From assembly GCF_016428805.1 (NCBI RefSeq), contig NZ_JAELTJ010000031.1, positions 1 to 48,864 of the forward strand: a stretch of DNA of 48,864 bases. The letters run 5' to 3'. Under the pieces are notes generated by a model. The model was not told where the DNA came from and made no database searches. It worked only from the letters and a program-made list of their open reading frames with translations. Below, one piece after another: positions 24,552-32,627 of this stretch; within the stretch, counting starts at the first letter, position 1, and each line of letters begins with the position of its first letter. A program made the translations under genes and the position numbers. Source of the stretch: Achromobacter sp. ASV32 (GTDB taxonomy: Bacteria > Pseudomonadota > Gammaproteobacteria > Burkholderiales > Burkholderiaceae_B).

Positions 24552-25178
24552 ATGACTGATGAAAGAACCCCGCAGGCCCCCGACGCATTGGCGGTGTTTG
24601 CCGACACGGGGAGCACCCCGGATTGCTTTGAACTGCACGAGCGCGGCATCGTCCGCCAGCAAGACGGCGAGCGCCGCTACACCGCTTTTGCCGACATTTC
24701 CGACCTGTACCTGTCTGCCCGTGGCCCCCAAACCGGCCCCGACGGCATCGACCGCTTCGCCTACCGCAGCCGCGCCGAACCTGGCTGGACCCTGGTGCCG
24801 GGCGACATCGCCGAATTTCCCCGCTTCATGGACGCGTTCCGTTCGCGCCTGGTCGACCAGCGCCTGCCCGTGCTGGAAGCCCGCCTGGCCGATGGCGCGA
24901 AGGTGGCGTTCCGCACGCTGGATGGCGGCGATTTTCCCGACCTGACCACACGCGAACTGGCCCTGTCGGCCGAAGGCCTGCACATCGGTGCCAACACCTG
25001 GCCGTACGAATCGCTGCAACGCATCGACCTGAACGACTGGACCGAAACGGTCAGCCTGAGCACCGACGACGGCGCTACGGTGTTCTCGTGCCCCGCAGCG
25101 CGCATCCTCAGTTCGGACCTGTTCGTGAACCTGGTTTACGACCGCCTGGGTGAAACGGCGCAAGCAGCATCGGCCTGA
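24552..25178 (+). CDS. Conserved-looking protein of unknown function
   Basis: A 208-residue soluble protein with AAGGAAG before its ATG. I do not recognise it with confidence. It shows alternating strands in two similar halves (FELHERGIVRQQDGERRYTA and LALSAEGLHIGANTWPYESL), which suggests two PH-like or YcxB-like beta domains; that is inference. No membrane segment or signal peptide. A hairpin at 25236-25262 separates it from convergent dapD. Confidence 0.75.
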   Translation: MTDERTPQAPDALAVFADTGSTPDCFELHERGIVRQQDGERRYTAFADISDLYLSARGPQTGPDGIDRFAYRSRAEPGWTLVPGDIAEFPRFMDAFRSRLVDQRLPVLEARLADGAKVAFRTLDGGDFPDLTTRELALSAEGLHIGANTWPYESLQRIDLNDWTETVSLSTDDGATVFSCPAARILSSDLFVNLVYDRLGETAQAASA

Positions 25179-25235
25179 CGGCCTGGATGCCTCTGGCGTC
25201 ACACACCAGGCGCATAGCGCAATCTCCGAAGCATC

Positions 25236-25262
25236 AAGGGCCGCGAAAGCGGCCCTTGTGTC
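25236..25262 (+). terminator. Terminator-like hairpin between convergent genes
   Basis: AAGGGCCGC, loop GAAA, GCGGCCCTT (25236-25257), followed by GTGTC with no real T run. The stable tetraloop suggests it ends the upstream transcript. Confidence 0.65.
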
Positions 25263-25290
25263 GTTGGGGGCGCGGCGTTCGCCGCGCGGA

Positions 25291-26271
25291 TCAATGGCCC
25301 GTATGCAGGGCCGGGTTGAGCGTGCCCCAGGCCGCCGTGCGCACCAGTGTTTCGACCGCGCCGGTCTGCGAGTTACGGCGGAATAGCAGTCCATGCTGGC
25401 CGGCCAATTCGACGGCCTTGACCACGGCCCCTTCGGGCGTGAGCACGCGCGTGCCGGCAGTGACATAGCAACCCGCTTCGACGACGCAGTCATCGCCCAA
25501 CGAGATGCCGATGCCCGAGTTGGCGCCGAGCAGGCAGCGCTTGCCGATGGCGACGACCTGTTTGCCGCCACCCGACATGGTGCCCATGATGGACGCACCG
25601 CCGCCCACGTCGGTGCCGTCATCGACGATGACGCCTGCACTGATGCGGCCTTCGACCATGGAGGCCCCCAGGGTGCCGGCATTGAAGTTGCAGAACCCTT
25701 CGTGCAGCACGGTGGTGCCCGCGGCCAGATGCGCACCGAGCCGCACGCGCGCGGTATCGGCAATACGCACGCCGGCCGGCACGACGTAGTCGGTCATGCG
25801 CGGAATCTTGTCGATGCCCCGGATTTCCAGGACCTGCCCGGTCGCCCGCAATTGCCAACGCAAGGCCTCGACCTGATCCACGGCACAAGGCCCGACCGAC
25901 GTCCAGGCGACGTTGGCCAACACATTGAACAAACCCTCCAGATTGGCGCCGTGCGGCCGGATGAGCCGATGACTGAGCAGATGCAGGCGCAGATAGGCAT
26001 CATGGGCATCGGCAGGCGGCGCGTCGAGCGAAGCGATGGCGGTACGCACGGCCACGATATCGACTTTCCGGCGGGTGTCGCGACCCAGTGACGTCGGCAC
26101 ATGCTCACCCAGGGCGGCACGCGCTTCTTCAGGCGTCAGGTGGCGAGTGCCGCCGGCGGGGGAGTTGTCGGCCAGGGAAGGGCGCGGATACCACGTATCA
26201 AGAACGGTGCCGTCGGCGGCTATGGTGGCTAGGCCGTAGGCAATGGCGCTGGGTTGAGTGGCTTGGGACAT
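25291..26271 (-). CDS. dapD: Tetrahydrodipicolinate N-succinyltransferase, actinobacterial-type
   Basis: A 326-residue left-handed beta-helix enzyme that succinylates tetrahydrodipicolinate in lysine and meso-diaminopimelate synthesis. Repeated hexapeptides fill about 165-290. EGFCNFNAGTLGASMVEGRI, DVGGGASIMGTMSGGG and CLLGANSGIGISLGDD match, as I recall it, the longer mycobacterial DapD, not the ~274-residue form usual in betaproteobacteria. The C-terminus LLFRRNSQTGAVE is also of that type. Its 5' end, nearest the repeat island, is richer in C- and A-ending codons than the rest. It stands alone. It could be a second succinyltransferase; presence of a standard dapD elsewhere cannot be judged here. 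Confidence 0.88.
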   Translation of the reverse strand: MSQATQPSAIAYGLATIAADGTVLDTWYPRPSLADNSPAGGTRHLTPEEARAALGEHVPTSLGRDTRRKVDIVAVRTAIASLDAPPADAHDAYLRLHLLSHRLIRPHGANLEGLFNVLANVAWTSVGPCAVDQVEALRWQLRATGQVLEIRGIDKIPRMTDYVVPAGVRIADTARVRLGAHLAAGTTVLHEGFCNFNAGTLGASMVEGRISAGVIVDDGTDVGGGASIMGTMSGGGKQVVAIGKRCLLGANSGIGISLGDDCVVEAGCYVTAGTRVLTPEGAVVKAVELAGQHGLLFRRNSQTGAVETLVRTAAWGTLNPALHTGH

Positions 26272-26395
26272 GGTTCTTGCTGAGTTCTGTTGTGGTTCTT
26301 TTTTGGGGCTTCTCTTGGGGGAATATTCTAGGCCAGGTTTGTTGGGGGGCGTGCTGGTGTTTGCGTTTTGCGGCTCGAGTTGTTCTTCGTAGGTC

Positions 26396-26478
26396 GCCCG
26401 TCGTGCAGGGCTTCGTGGCAGCGGGCGCCCACGATTGCGGTCCGGCGCGCGGGCGCCGGACTACCCCGTTGTCATCCT
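26396..26478 (+). repeat. Hairpin repeat R2, left half
   Basis: The 31-bp left arm (26396-26426, starting GCCCGTCGTGCAGGG) is the exact reverse complement of 27717-27747. The core from 26427 contains the inner hairpin TCCGGCGC-GCGG-GCGCCGGA and stops at 26478, where the IS110 element begins. Left and right core parts add up to 98 bp, the same as the uninterrupted copies. The 124 bp between dapD and this arm (26272-26395) are G/T-rich and hold no visible gene. Confidence 0.9.
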
Positions 26479-26504
26479 TGTATGGTGTGGGTGCGCCTTC
26501 CACA

Positions 26505-26655
26505 GTGGGAGGGTGCTGGGGTAGGGACGTCGTCATCCATCAGCCGGTAGCAGCCGGACTGCCACAACGAGAGCATCCCACCCCGCCTCACAGCGTCGAT
26601 AAGGAATCTAGCGGCCTAGGACCGCCGATTGATCGCAAGGTAACGCCCGAGGCGA
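26505..26655 (+). ncRNA. Predicted IS110 bridge RNA
   Basis: The left end folds into two internal-loop hairpins, the layout known for IS110 bridge RNAs. First stem: GGGTGCT (26511-26517) with AGCATCCC (26572-26579), one bulge. Its loop carries GTCGTCATCC (26529-26538) and ACAACGAG (26564-26571) on either side of the apical hairpin CAGCCGG/CCGGACTG. The first strand matches the target left side GTCGTCATC; the second is complementary to CTCGTTGT, close to the core of R1 and R3. Second stem: GCCTC/GAGGC (26585-26589, 26649-26653) and GCGT/ACGC. Its loop carries GAATCT (26604-26609), identical to the right end of the element, and CAAG (26636-26639), complementary to the left end CTTG. The apical hairpin is GCGG/CCGC. 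The fold was drawn by eye; RNA ends are approximate. Confidence 0.75.
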
Positions 26656-26696
26656 GGCCACCCCAGCGGACTAAACGTATCGCAGGGAGATCCATC

Positions 26697-27653
26697 ATGC
26701 AAATACCTGGCTGCTTTATTGGGGTCGATGTCGGGAAGTTCGAGTTGCAGGTTGCGGGTCACGAGGGCGCAATCGTGTCCGGGAGCCTGGCCAACAGCCG
26801 ATCGAGCATCGTTGGTTGGCTCAAGCGGCTGCCAGCGGGCAGCGTGATCGCGATGGAGGCGACAGGGGGCTACCAGGAGCTGCTGGCCCGTCTGGCCCAC
26901 GAGCGCGGGTTCGCGGTTTATGTGCTGAACCCGACGCACGTGCATCACTATGCGATATCGCTGGGCAACCGAGGCAAGACCGACCGGTTGGACGCCGAAG
27001 TCATTGCCCAGTACATCGCGCAGCGTCACGCCACGTTGCACCGCTATGAGCCGATCTCGCCCGAGCTGCAACAGGTTCGGGCGCTTCAGGCGCTCAGGTC
27101 AACGGTCGTGCGGGTCGGCACGTCTTTGAGGCTGTCGGCGCAGCGTCACGGCTGCTCAAGTGGGCATCAGAAGAAGGCCCTGGCTAGCTTGAGTTCGTGG
27201 GCCGAGCAGCTCGAGCGCGAGTTGATCGCCCAGATTAAGGCTCGGAGCGAGTGGGCCAAGACCTACGGCCTGTTGACCGGCATCTGCGGCATCGGGCCGA
27301 TCAACGGGGCTGCACTGACAACCTTGTTCAATCGTGTCCACTTCGCCAGCAGCGACGCGGCGGTGGCGTTCTGCGGGCTGGATCCGCGGCCCAACGAGTC
27401 TGGCAGGAAAGTTGGGCGGCGACGCTTGAGCAAACAGGGCGACAAGGCTGCTCGGACGTTGCTGTACAACGCGGCCAGCTCGGCGGCACGGACGGCGCAC
27501 TTCAAGGATTACTACGCCATGCTCAGGGCTCGAGGCCTGGCCTCGACGGCCGCGTTGGTGGTGATTGCACGCAAGCTGTTGCGTATCGCCTACGGCGTCT
27601 GGCGCACCGGCCAAGCCTTCGACCCGGGCAGGTTGAACCTTAAAACCGCTTGA
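26697..27653 (+). CDS. IS110-family transposase (bridge-RNA-guided recombinase)
   Basis: A 318-residue DEDD recombinase. The RuvC-like catalytic residues are Asp11 (GVDVGKFE), Glu54 (MEATGGY), Asp96 and Asp99 (KTDRLDAEV). The C-terminal Transposase_20 domain has GICGIGPINGAAL and PNESGRKVG, in which Ser235 is the likely nucleophile. The ATG at 26697 follows GGGAGA and gives the typical start CFIGVDVGKF. The frame is open further upstream but that part overlaps the bridge RNA region and the hairpin repeat. No frameshift or stop, so it looks active. A second element of the same family begins at the right edge of the window. Confidence 0.95.
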   Translation: MQIPGCFIGVDVGKFELQVAGHEGAIVSGSLANSRSSIVGWLKRLPAGSVIAMEATGGYQELLARLAHERGFAVYVLNPTHVHHYAISLGNRGKTDRLDAEVIAQYIAQRHATLHRYEPISPELQQVRALQALRSTVVRVGTSLRLSAQRHGCSSGHQKKALASLSSWAEQLERELIAQIKARSEWAKTYGLLTGICGIGPINGAALTTLFNRVHFASSDAAVAFCGLDPRPNESGRKVGRRRLSKQGDKAARTLLYNAASSAARTAHFKDYYAMLRARGLASTAALVVIARKLLRIAYGVWRTGQAFDPGRLNLKTA

Positions 27654-27670
27654 TCCACGCCATAGAATCT

Positions 27671-27747
27671 CGTCCGCCTTCGGCTCCCTACGGATTCCCT
27701 CGGGCGCATCGAGGTTGCCCGCTGCCACGAAGCCCTGCACGACGGGC
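27671..27747 (+). repeat. Hairpin repeat R2, right half
   Basis: Core bases 27671-27716 (starting CGTCCGCCTTCGGCTCCC and ending GGGCGCATCGAGGTT) correspond to 48031-48076 in the intact copy. The 31-bp right arm 27717-27747 pairs perfectly with 26396-26426. Confidence 0.9.
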
Positions 27748-27933
27748 TACGCGTGTCTGGGTCCGTTGCGCTGCTAGACCTGTGGTCAGGGCATGAAATC
27801 TGCAGGGTCGCCAAGCCGTGGCCGCGCGGGCGGCCACGTTTGGCATTTGCGTTGTTGATTTTGGTGCGGAGGCGCTTCGCGCTGGCGGAGACTGGTTTTC
27901 TAATGATTTCGCAGTCAGGGGGGAGGGGCGGTG

Positions 27934-28299
27934 ATGGGCGGCGCGGCAGGCACTGGCTTGCGCATGCAGACCGTCTCGCGCGCCGCCCATCCGGCGCAGG
28001 AGACTTTGTTGGAATCCACGGCATCCGCGCCGCTAGAAGGCCGGTGCCAATCGGACGCTGCTTTATTGGTGATCAAAACATGGCAGGCACTCAAAGCGCC
28101 AGGCACTAAGAGCACGACAGATACTCATAGCACGACCCGCACTCAAAGCACGACAAGTACTCAAAGCACACACGCTCACCGCAGGCGCGAGAGCGGCATC
28201 CGTTTACGCAAGACGGCGCGTAAGCCTCGTAAGGCCGCCCGCGCGGCCGGCACGAGGCGGGCACCGCACCCTCCTCCAACCCCCTTTGATGGTGACTAG
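27934..28299 (+). CDS. Possible small basic protein in the island unit (doubtful)
   Basis: A 121-residue frame starting with ATG 27934 directly after an unusually G-rich Shine-Dalgarno-like AGGGGGGAGGGG. The first ~20 residues (MGGAAGTGLRMQTVSRAAHP) are repeated at the equivalent place in copy B (48294), and the Arg/Lys-rich end (ARKPRKAARAAGTRRAP) is also found there, but copy B has two stops between them. The middle is an 18-bp tandem repeat giving TxSTTx hexapeptides. I do not recognise the protein. The conservation may be at the DNA level only. Confidence 0.25.
   Translation: MGGAAGTGLRMQTVSRAAHPAQETLLESTASAPLEGRCQSDAALLVIKTWQALKAPGTKSTTDTHSTTRTQSTTSTQSTHAHRRRESGIRLRKTARKPRKAARAAGTRRAPHPPPTPFDGD
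28086..28172 (+). repeat. Degenerate 18-bp tandem repeat, about 5 units
   Basis: Units resemble GGCACTCAAAGCACGACA, with one to five changes each. Absent from the second copy of the island unit, so it arose or expanded locally. It is too short and contiguous to be a CRISPR array. Confidence 0.75.
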
Positions 28300-28350
28300 C
28301 ATGCCAAGCACACTGACCGCCCCAGAGGCCGTGACTAATCCTCATCAAGA

Positions 28351-28516
28351 GCGCGTGGCGGGGCAGGCAGGGGGTGGGCGGGGCGTTAGATGCGCCCGAG
28401 GGAATCGGAAGGCAGTCGCCGGAGGCGACAACGACGATGACGATGGGGCAGTCCGGAGCGAAGGCTCCGGACCGCAATCGTAGCCCCGCCCACCCCCTGC
28501 CTGCCCCGTCACGCGC
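28351..28516 (-). repeat. Hairpin repeat R3, complete
   Basis: The left arm GGGGCAGGCAGGGGGTGGGC... (28360-28384) is the exact complement of 28483-28507. Pairing continues outward with GCGCGTG/CACGCGC (28351-28357, 28510-28516) and a single mismatch between. The core is 98 bp (28385-28482) with inner hairpins GTCGCC-GGA-GGCGAC and TCCGGAGC-GAAG-GCTCCGGA. It is inverted relative to R2. It may also end transcription of the operon that stops at 28562. Confidence 0.92.
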
Positions 28517-28561
28517 GGCTTAAGAAAAAAAAACGCACGCACTAAACAACAACCCAGCTTC

Positions 28562-29689
28562 TTAAGCCAGATCCTTCAACAACAACTCCCAAAACTTCAA
28601 CCGCTGCTCCAACGTAGAAATCAGGATGTACTCATTCAACGTATGAGCACCATCCCCATCCGCACCCAAACCATCGAGCGTCGGCACCCCCATGGCGGAG
28701 GTGAAGTTGGCGTCGCTGCCGCCGCCCGTCATGGGCGCGTCTTCCAGCAGGAAACCCGCGCGTTCCGCGTAGCCCTGCACCAGCGCCAGCAGCGCGGCTG
28801 CTTCGTCCGTCTTCACCATCGGCGGGCGGTTCAGTTCCACATCGATGTCCAGCTCCACGTCCGGGCCCACCGCGCACAGCTCGCGCATGCGGCGCAGCAC
28901 GTCTTCTGCCGCACCCATGTCCGGCACGCGGAAATCCACCACGCAGCGGCACAACGCCGGCACGGTGTTCGTTACCGTGCCGCCTGCGATCGTGCCCACG
29001 CTGACCGTGATACCGCGTTCGTAGTCCGTCATCGCTTCCAGCGCCAGCACCTGGTGTGCCATCTCGCGGATCGCGCTGCGGCCCTTCTCGTGCTGCATGC
29101 CGGCGTGGGCCGGGCGGCCCTTGACGTTCAGGTTCAGCATGCCCGTGCCCTTGCGCGCCGTCACGCACTTGCCGCCGTTCGGGCGGGCCGGTTCGCACAC
29201 CAGCGCGTACTTGGCGTTGGCCGCGAAACGTTCGATGTGCACGCGAGATGCGTGGCTGCCGGTTTCTTCGTCGGGCACCACCAGGAAATCCACCGGCAGT
29301 TGCGTCGCGCCGGGGCGGGCCACGCCCGCCAGGGCCGTCAGCGCCAGGTAGATGCCGGCCTTCATGTCGTAGCTGCCCGGGCCGTAGAGGCGGTCGCCGT
29401 CGATGCGCACCGGGTTCTCCAGCAGCGTGCCGACCGGATGCACGGTGTCCATGTGCGCCAGGATCAGGATGCCGGGACGCGTGTCGCCGGGGGCGCGGTT
29501 GGTGGCGTACAGCAGCGGGCCGGTGGTGGGGCCCAGCGACGACAGTTCCACCGTCAGGCCGGCCGCGGCGGCGTAGTCGGCGATGATGCGGGCCATGGCG
29601 GCGATGCCGTCGGGGAAGTTCGAGGGCGATTCGCATTGCAGCCAGCTTTGGATGCCGGCGACGAGCTGTTCAGTGCGGGTAGAAGACAT
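28562..29689 (-). CDS. M20 family peptidase, carboxypeptidase G2-like
   Basis: A 375-residue dizinc exopeptidase of the M20/ArgE/DapE family, closest in style to glutamate carboxypeptidases. Metal and catalytic residues: His79 and Asp81 (LAHMDTVH), bridging Asp108 (GSYDMKAG), Glu141-Glu142 (PDEETGS), a Glu in VCEPAR and the last His in GAHTLNEY. The dimerisation domain spans about 180-290. No signal peptide, so it acts on imported substrate. Last gene of the nine-gene leftward operon. The final ~130 bp of coding sequence use many TTG, GAT and GGG codons, unlike the rest, next to hairpin R3. Confidence 0.9.
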   Translation of the reverse strand: MSSTRTEQLVAGIQSWLQCESPSNFPDGIAAMARIIADYAAAAGLTVELSSLGPTTGPLLYATNRAPGDTRPGILILAHMDTVHPVGTLLENPVRIDGDRLYGPGSYDMKAGIYLALTALAGVARPGATQLPVDFLVVPDEETGSHASRVHIERFAANAKYALVCEPARPNGGKCVTARKGTGMLNLNVKGRPAHAGMQHEKGRSAIREMAHQVLALEAMTDYERGITVSVGTIAGGTVTNTVPALCRCVVDFRVPDMGAAEDVLRRMRELCAVGPDVELDIDVELNRPPMVKTDEAAALLALVQGYAERAGFLLEDAPMTGGGSDANFTSAMGVPTLDGLGADGDGAHTLNEYILISTLEQRLKFWELLLKDLA

Positions 29690-29725
29690 AGCGGTATCTG
29701 GGTGTCGGCTGGAAAAAGGGGGCGG

Positions 29726-30631
29726 TCAGGCGACCTGCTGGCCTGCCAGGCGGGCCAGTTCGGCGGCGTCGGGCATGCGGCCTTCGAACCACAGGCTGGC
29801 GCATACCGCGGACATGGCGCGGCCGTCGTGGCCGATGCCGGGTACCACTTGCAGCGTCCAGTTGAACGGCACGCCGCGGCGTTCGGCTTCCTTGCGACCG
29901 GCCTCGTAATAGTTGTGGGCGCGGGCGAAGCGGTGCGGGCCCTGGCGCATGGCGGCCGGTTCCGACGGCAGGTTGGGGTCGTCGGTGGCGATGTCCTGGT
30001 CGCCCGCCATGATCATCATCGGATAGCCCAGCAGCTTGACCAGGTGCTCCTCGGTCAGGCCCACGCCGTCCATGCCCTCGGGGAAGGGGTAGTCGAACGT
30101 CGGCAGGGTGTACCAGCCGGGGTTGCCCGCCGCCACGGCCTTGAAGGGCGCATGCGACTGGCTGCTCATCAGGCGGTGCACGAACTGGCCGCCGGCCGAA
30201 TGGCCGAACAGGTAGACGTTCTGGCCGTCGGTGATTTCGCCGTCGATCATGTCGCGGATGACATTGCCCACCAGCGCGTAGGTCCAGCCGTCGATGTGGC
30301 GGGGGTTGCCGCCGGCCGAGAATACGCGGCCGTTGTTGTAGCTTTCGACGCCTGGCCAGATCTCGTTGGAGAAGGTCAGCGCCACGATCAGCAGCTTGTG
30401 CTTGTCGGCCGCTTCAACCCAGAAGTCCCGGTATTCGTCGCCGTTGCGCAGCACGCCGTGCTGCACGATCACGACCGGGCGGTCCGGCGTGTAGCCGTAG
30501 GGGCGGTAGGTCTGCAGCTTGAACGGACGGTCGGCATTGCGGTCTTCGTCGATGTAGGCAATGGTGTTGCGGCCCGCATGGCCAAGTTCGATGGCGATGC
30601 GGTCCTTGTTGGACATGTCGGAGGGTTTCAT
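29726..30631 (-). CDS. Alpha/beta hydrolase
   Basis: A 301-residue serine hydrolase. The nucleophile elbow is GHSAGG with Ser145, the acid is probably in MAGDQDIATDD, and the histidine is in PGIGHDGRAM. VVIVQHGVLRNG holds the oxyanion-hole strand. No signal peptide. The start at 30631 is 6 bp after the dppF-like stop, so translation is probably coupled; Met6 (30616) is an alternative. Its position in the operon suggests it cleaves an ester or amide in the imported substrate. Confidence 0.85.
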   Translation of the reverse strand: MKPSDMSNKDRIAIELGHAGRNTIAYIDEDRNADRPFKLQTYRPYGYTPDRPVVIVQHGVLRNGDEYRDFWVEAADKHKLLIVALTFSNEIWPGVESYNNGRVFSAGGNPRHIDGWTYALVGNVIRDMIDGEITDGQNVYLFGHSAGGQFVHRLMSSQSHAPFKAVAAGNPGWYTLPTFDYPFPEGMDGVGLTEEHLVKLLGYPMMIMAGDQDIATDDPNLPSEPAAMRQGPHRFARAHNYYEAGRKEAERRGVPFNWTLQVVPGIGHDGRAMSAVCASLWFEGRMPDAAELARLAGQQVA

Positions 30632-30636
30632 GGCGT

Positions 30637-31643
<1,007 letters not shown>

Positions 31644-31647
<4 letters not shown>

Positions 31648-32627
31648 GCTTGCTCGGCCTCGCGGGCGATCGGGACGTAACAGCGATAGCTGCGCGGACC
31701 TTCATTGGTGACGGTGGGGGCTTGTTCGGTGCAGCGCGTGACTGCACGGGCGCAGCGGGGCCGGAAGGCACAGCCCGACGGGCGGCTGGCCAGGCTGGGC
31801 GCCATGCCGTTGATCTGGTGCAGGCGCGCGCCCGGCTGGGTGGCGCCGGGCATCGAGTCGAGCAAGCCCTTGGTGTAGGGGTGGCGGGGCGCGTCCAGTA
31901 CCTGTTCAACCGGACCGCTTTCGACGATGCGCCCGGCATACATGACCGCGACCCGGTCGGCCAGTTCGGCGACCACGCCCAGGTCGTGGGTGATCCAGAT
32001 CAGCGCCGTGTTGTGCTCGCGGCAGATCTCCTGCATGCGGTACAGGATCTGGCCCTGGATGGTGACGTCCAGCGCCGTGGTGGGCTCGTCGCAGATGATC
32101 AGGTCGGGCTTGTTGAGCATGGCGATCGCGATTGCCACGCGCTGGCGCATGCCGCCGGAGAACTCGTGCGGGTAGCTCTTCAGGCGCTTTTCCGGCGACG
32201 GAATGCCGACCATCTCAAGCGCCTCGCGGCAGCGTTCCAGGGCCTGCGCGCGCGGCACGTTCTCGTGCGTCAGGATGGCTTCCATCATCTGCTCGCCGAT
32301 GCGCAGCACCGGGTTGAGCGTCATCAGGGGGTCCTGGAAGATCATGGCGATGCGGTTGCCGCGCAACTGGCGCATCTGCTCTTCCGAGAGCTTGCGCAGG
32401 TCGTTGCCTTTGAACTTGACCTCGCCGTCGACCACTTCGCCCGGCGGGTCGATCAGGCCCAGCAGCGAGAAGCCGGTGACCGATTTGCCCGAACCCGATT
32501 CGCCGACCAGGCCCACGATTTCACCACGACGCACGGTGAGGTCGACACCGTCGACCGCCAGCCACGCGCCGGCTTCGGTATGGAATGCGGTGCGCAGGCC
32601 GCGCACCTCAAGAAGGACGTCACTCAT
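31644..32627 (-). CDS. dppD: ABC transporter ATPase, Dpp/Opp D-type
   Basis: A 327-residue partner ATPase. Walker A GESGSGKS (42-49), signature [15 protein letters not shown], Walker [13 protein letters not shown], and a C-terminal Cys motif [14 protein letters not shown]. The start at 32627 ([15 protein letters not shown]) overlaps the stop of the permease gene by 4 bp; the frame is open upstream but that part is antisense to normal coding sequence. Confidence 0.92.

Larger units (their letters stand above)
26477..27670 (+). mobile_element. IS110-family insertion sequence, complete
   Basis: About 1.19 kb inserted in the core of hairpin repeat R2. The left junction is GTCATC-CT-TGTATGG and the right junction is CATAGAAT-CT-CGTCCGCC, so CT is the probable shared core dinucleotide. 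There are no long terminal inverted repeats and no target duplication beyond this, as expected for IS110. Contents: about 220 bp of noncoding left end with a predicted bridge RNA, then the recombinase gene, then only 15 bp to the right end. Removing it restores a 98-bp hairpin core, which confirms the ends. Confidence 0.9.
27748..28350 (+). repeat. Long island unit, copy A
   Basis: Highly similar in blocks to 48107-48690. Shared blocks include CTAGACCTGTGGTCAGGGCA near the left, the hairpin GGCCGC-GCGG-GCGGCC, GGGGGGAGGGGCGGTGATGG, ACCGTCTCGCGCGCCGCCCA, a nested stem-loop GCCTCGT/ACGAGGC at 28224-28258, and ATGCCAAGCACAC near the right end. Both copies lie between two hairpin repeats in opposite orientation. 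Function unknown; it may be a non-autonomous mobile unit or encode a structured RNA. Confidence 0.8.

Noticed and set aside
26088-26696. Longer IS110 transposase starting upstream of 26697
   Set aside because: The open upstream part runs through dapD, the hairpin repeat and the bridge RNA region; the family start CFIGVDVGKF follows the ATG at 26697 with a ribosome site.
27156-27740. Gene antisense to the IS110 transposase
   Set aside because: It crosses the element boundary into the hairpin repeat and has no protein features; the sense frame is complete with DEDD residues.
28086-28172. CRISPR array
   Set aside because: Units of 18 bp are contiguous with no spacers and no cas genes are near.
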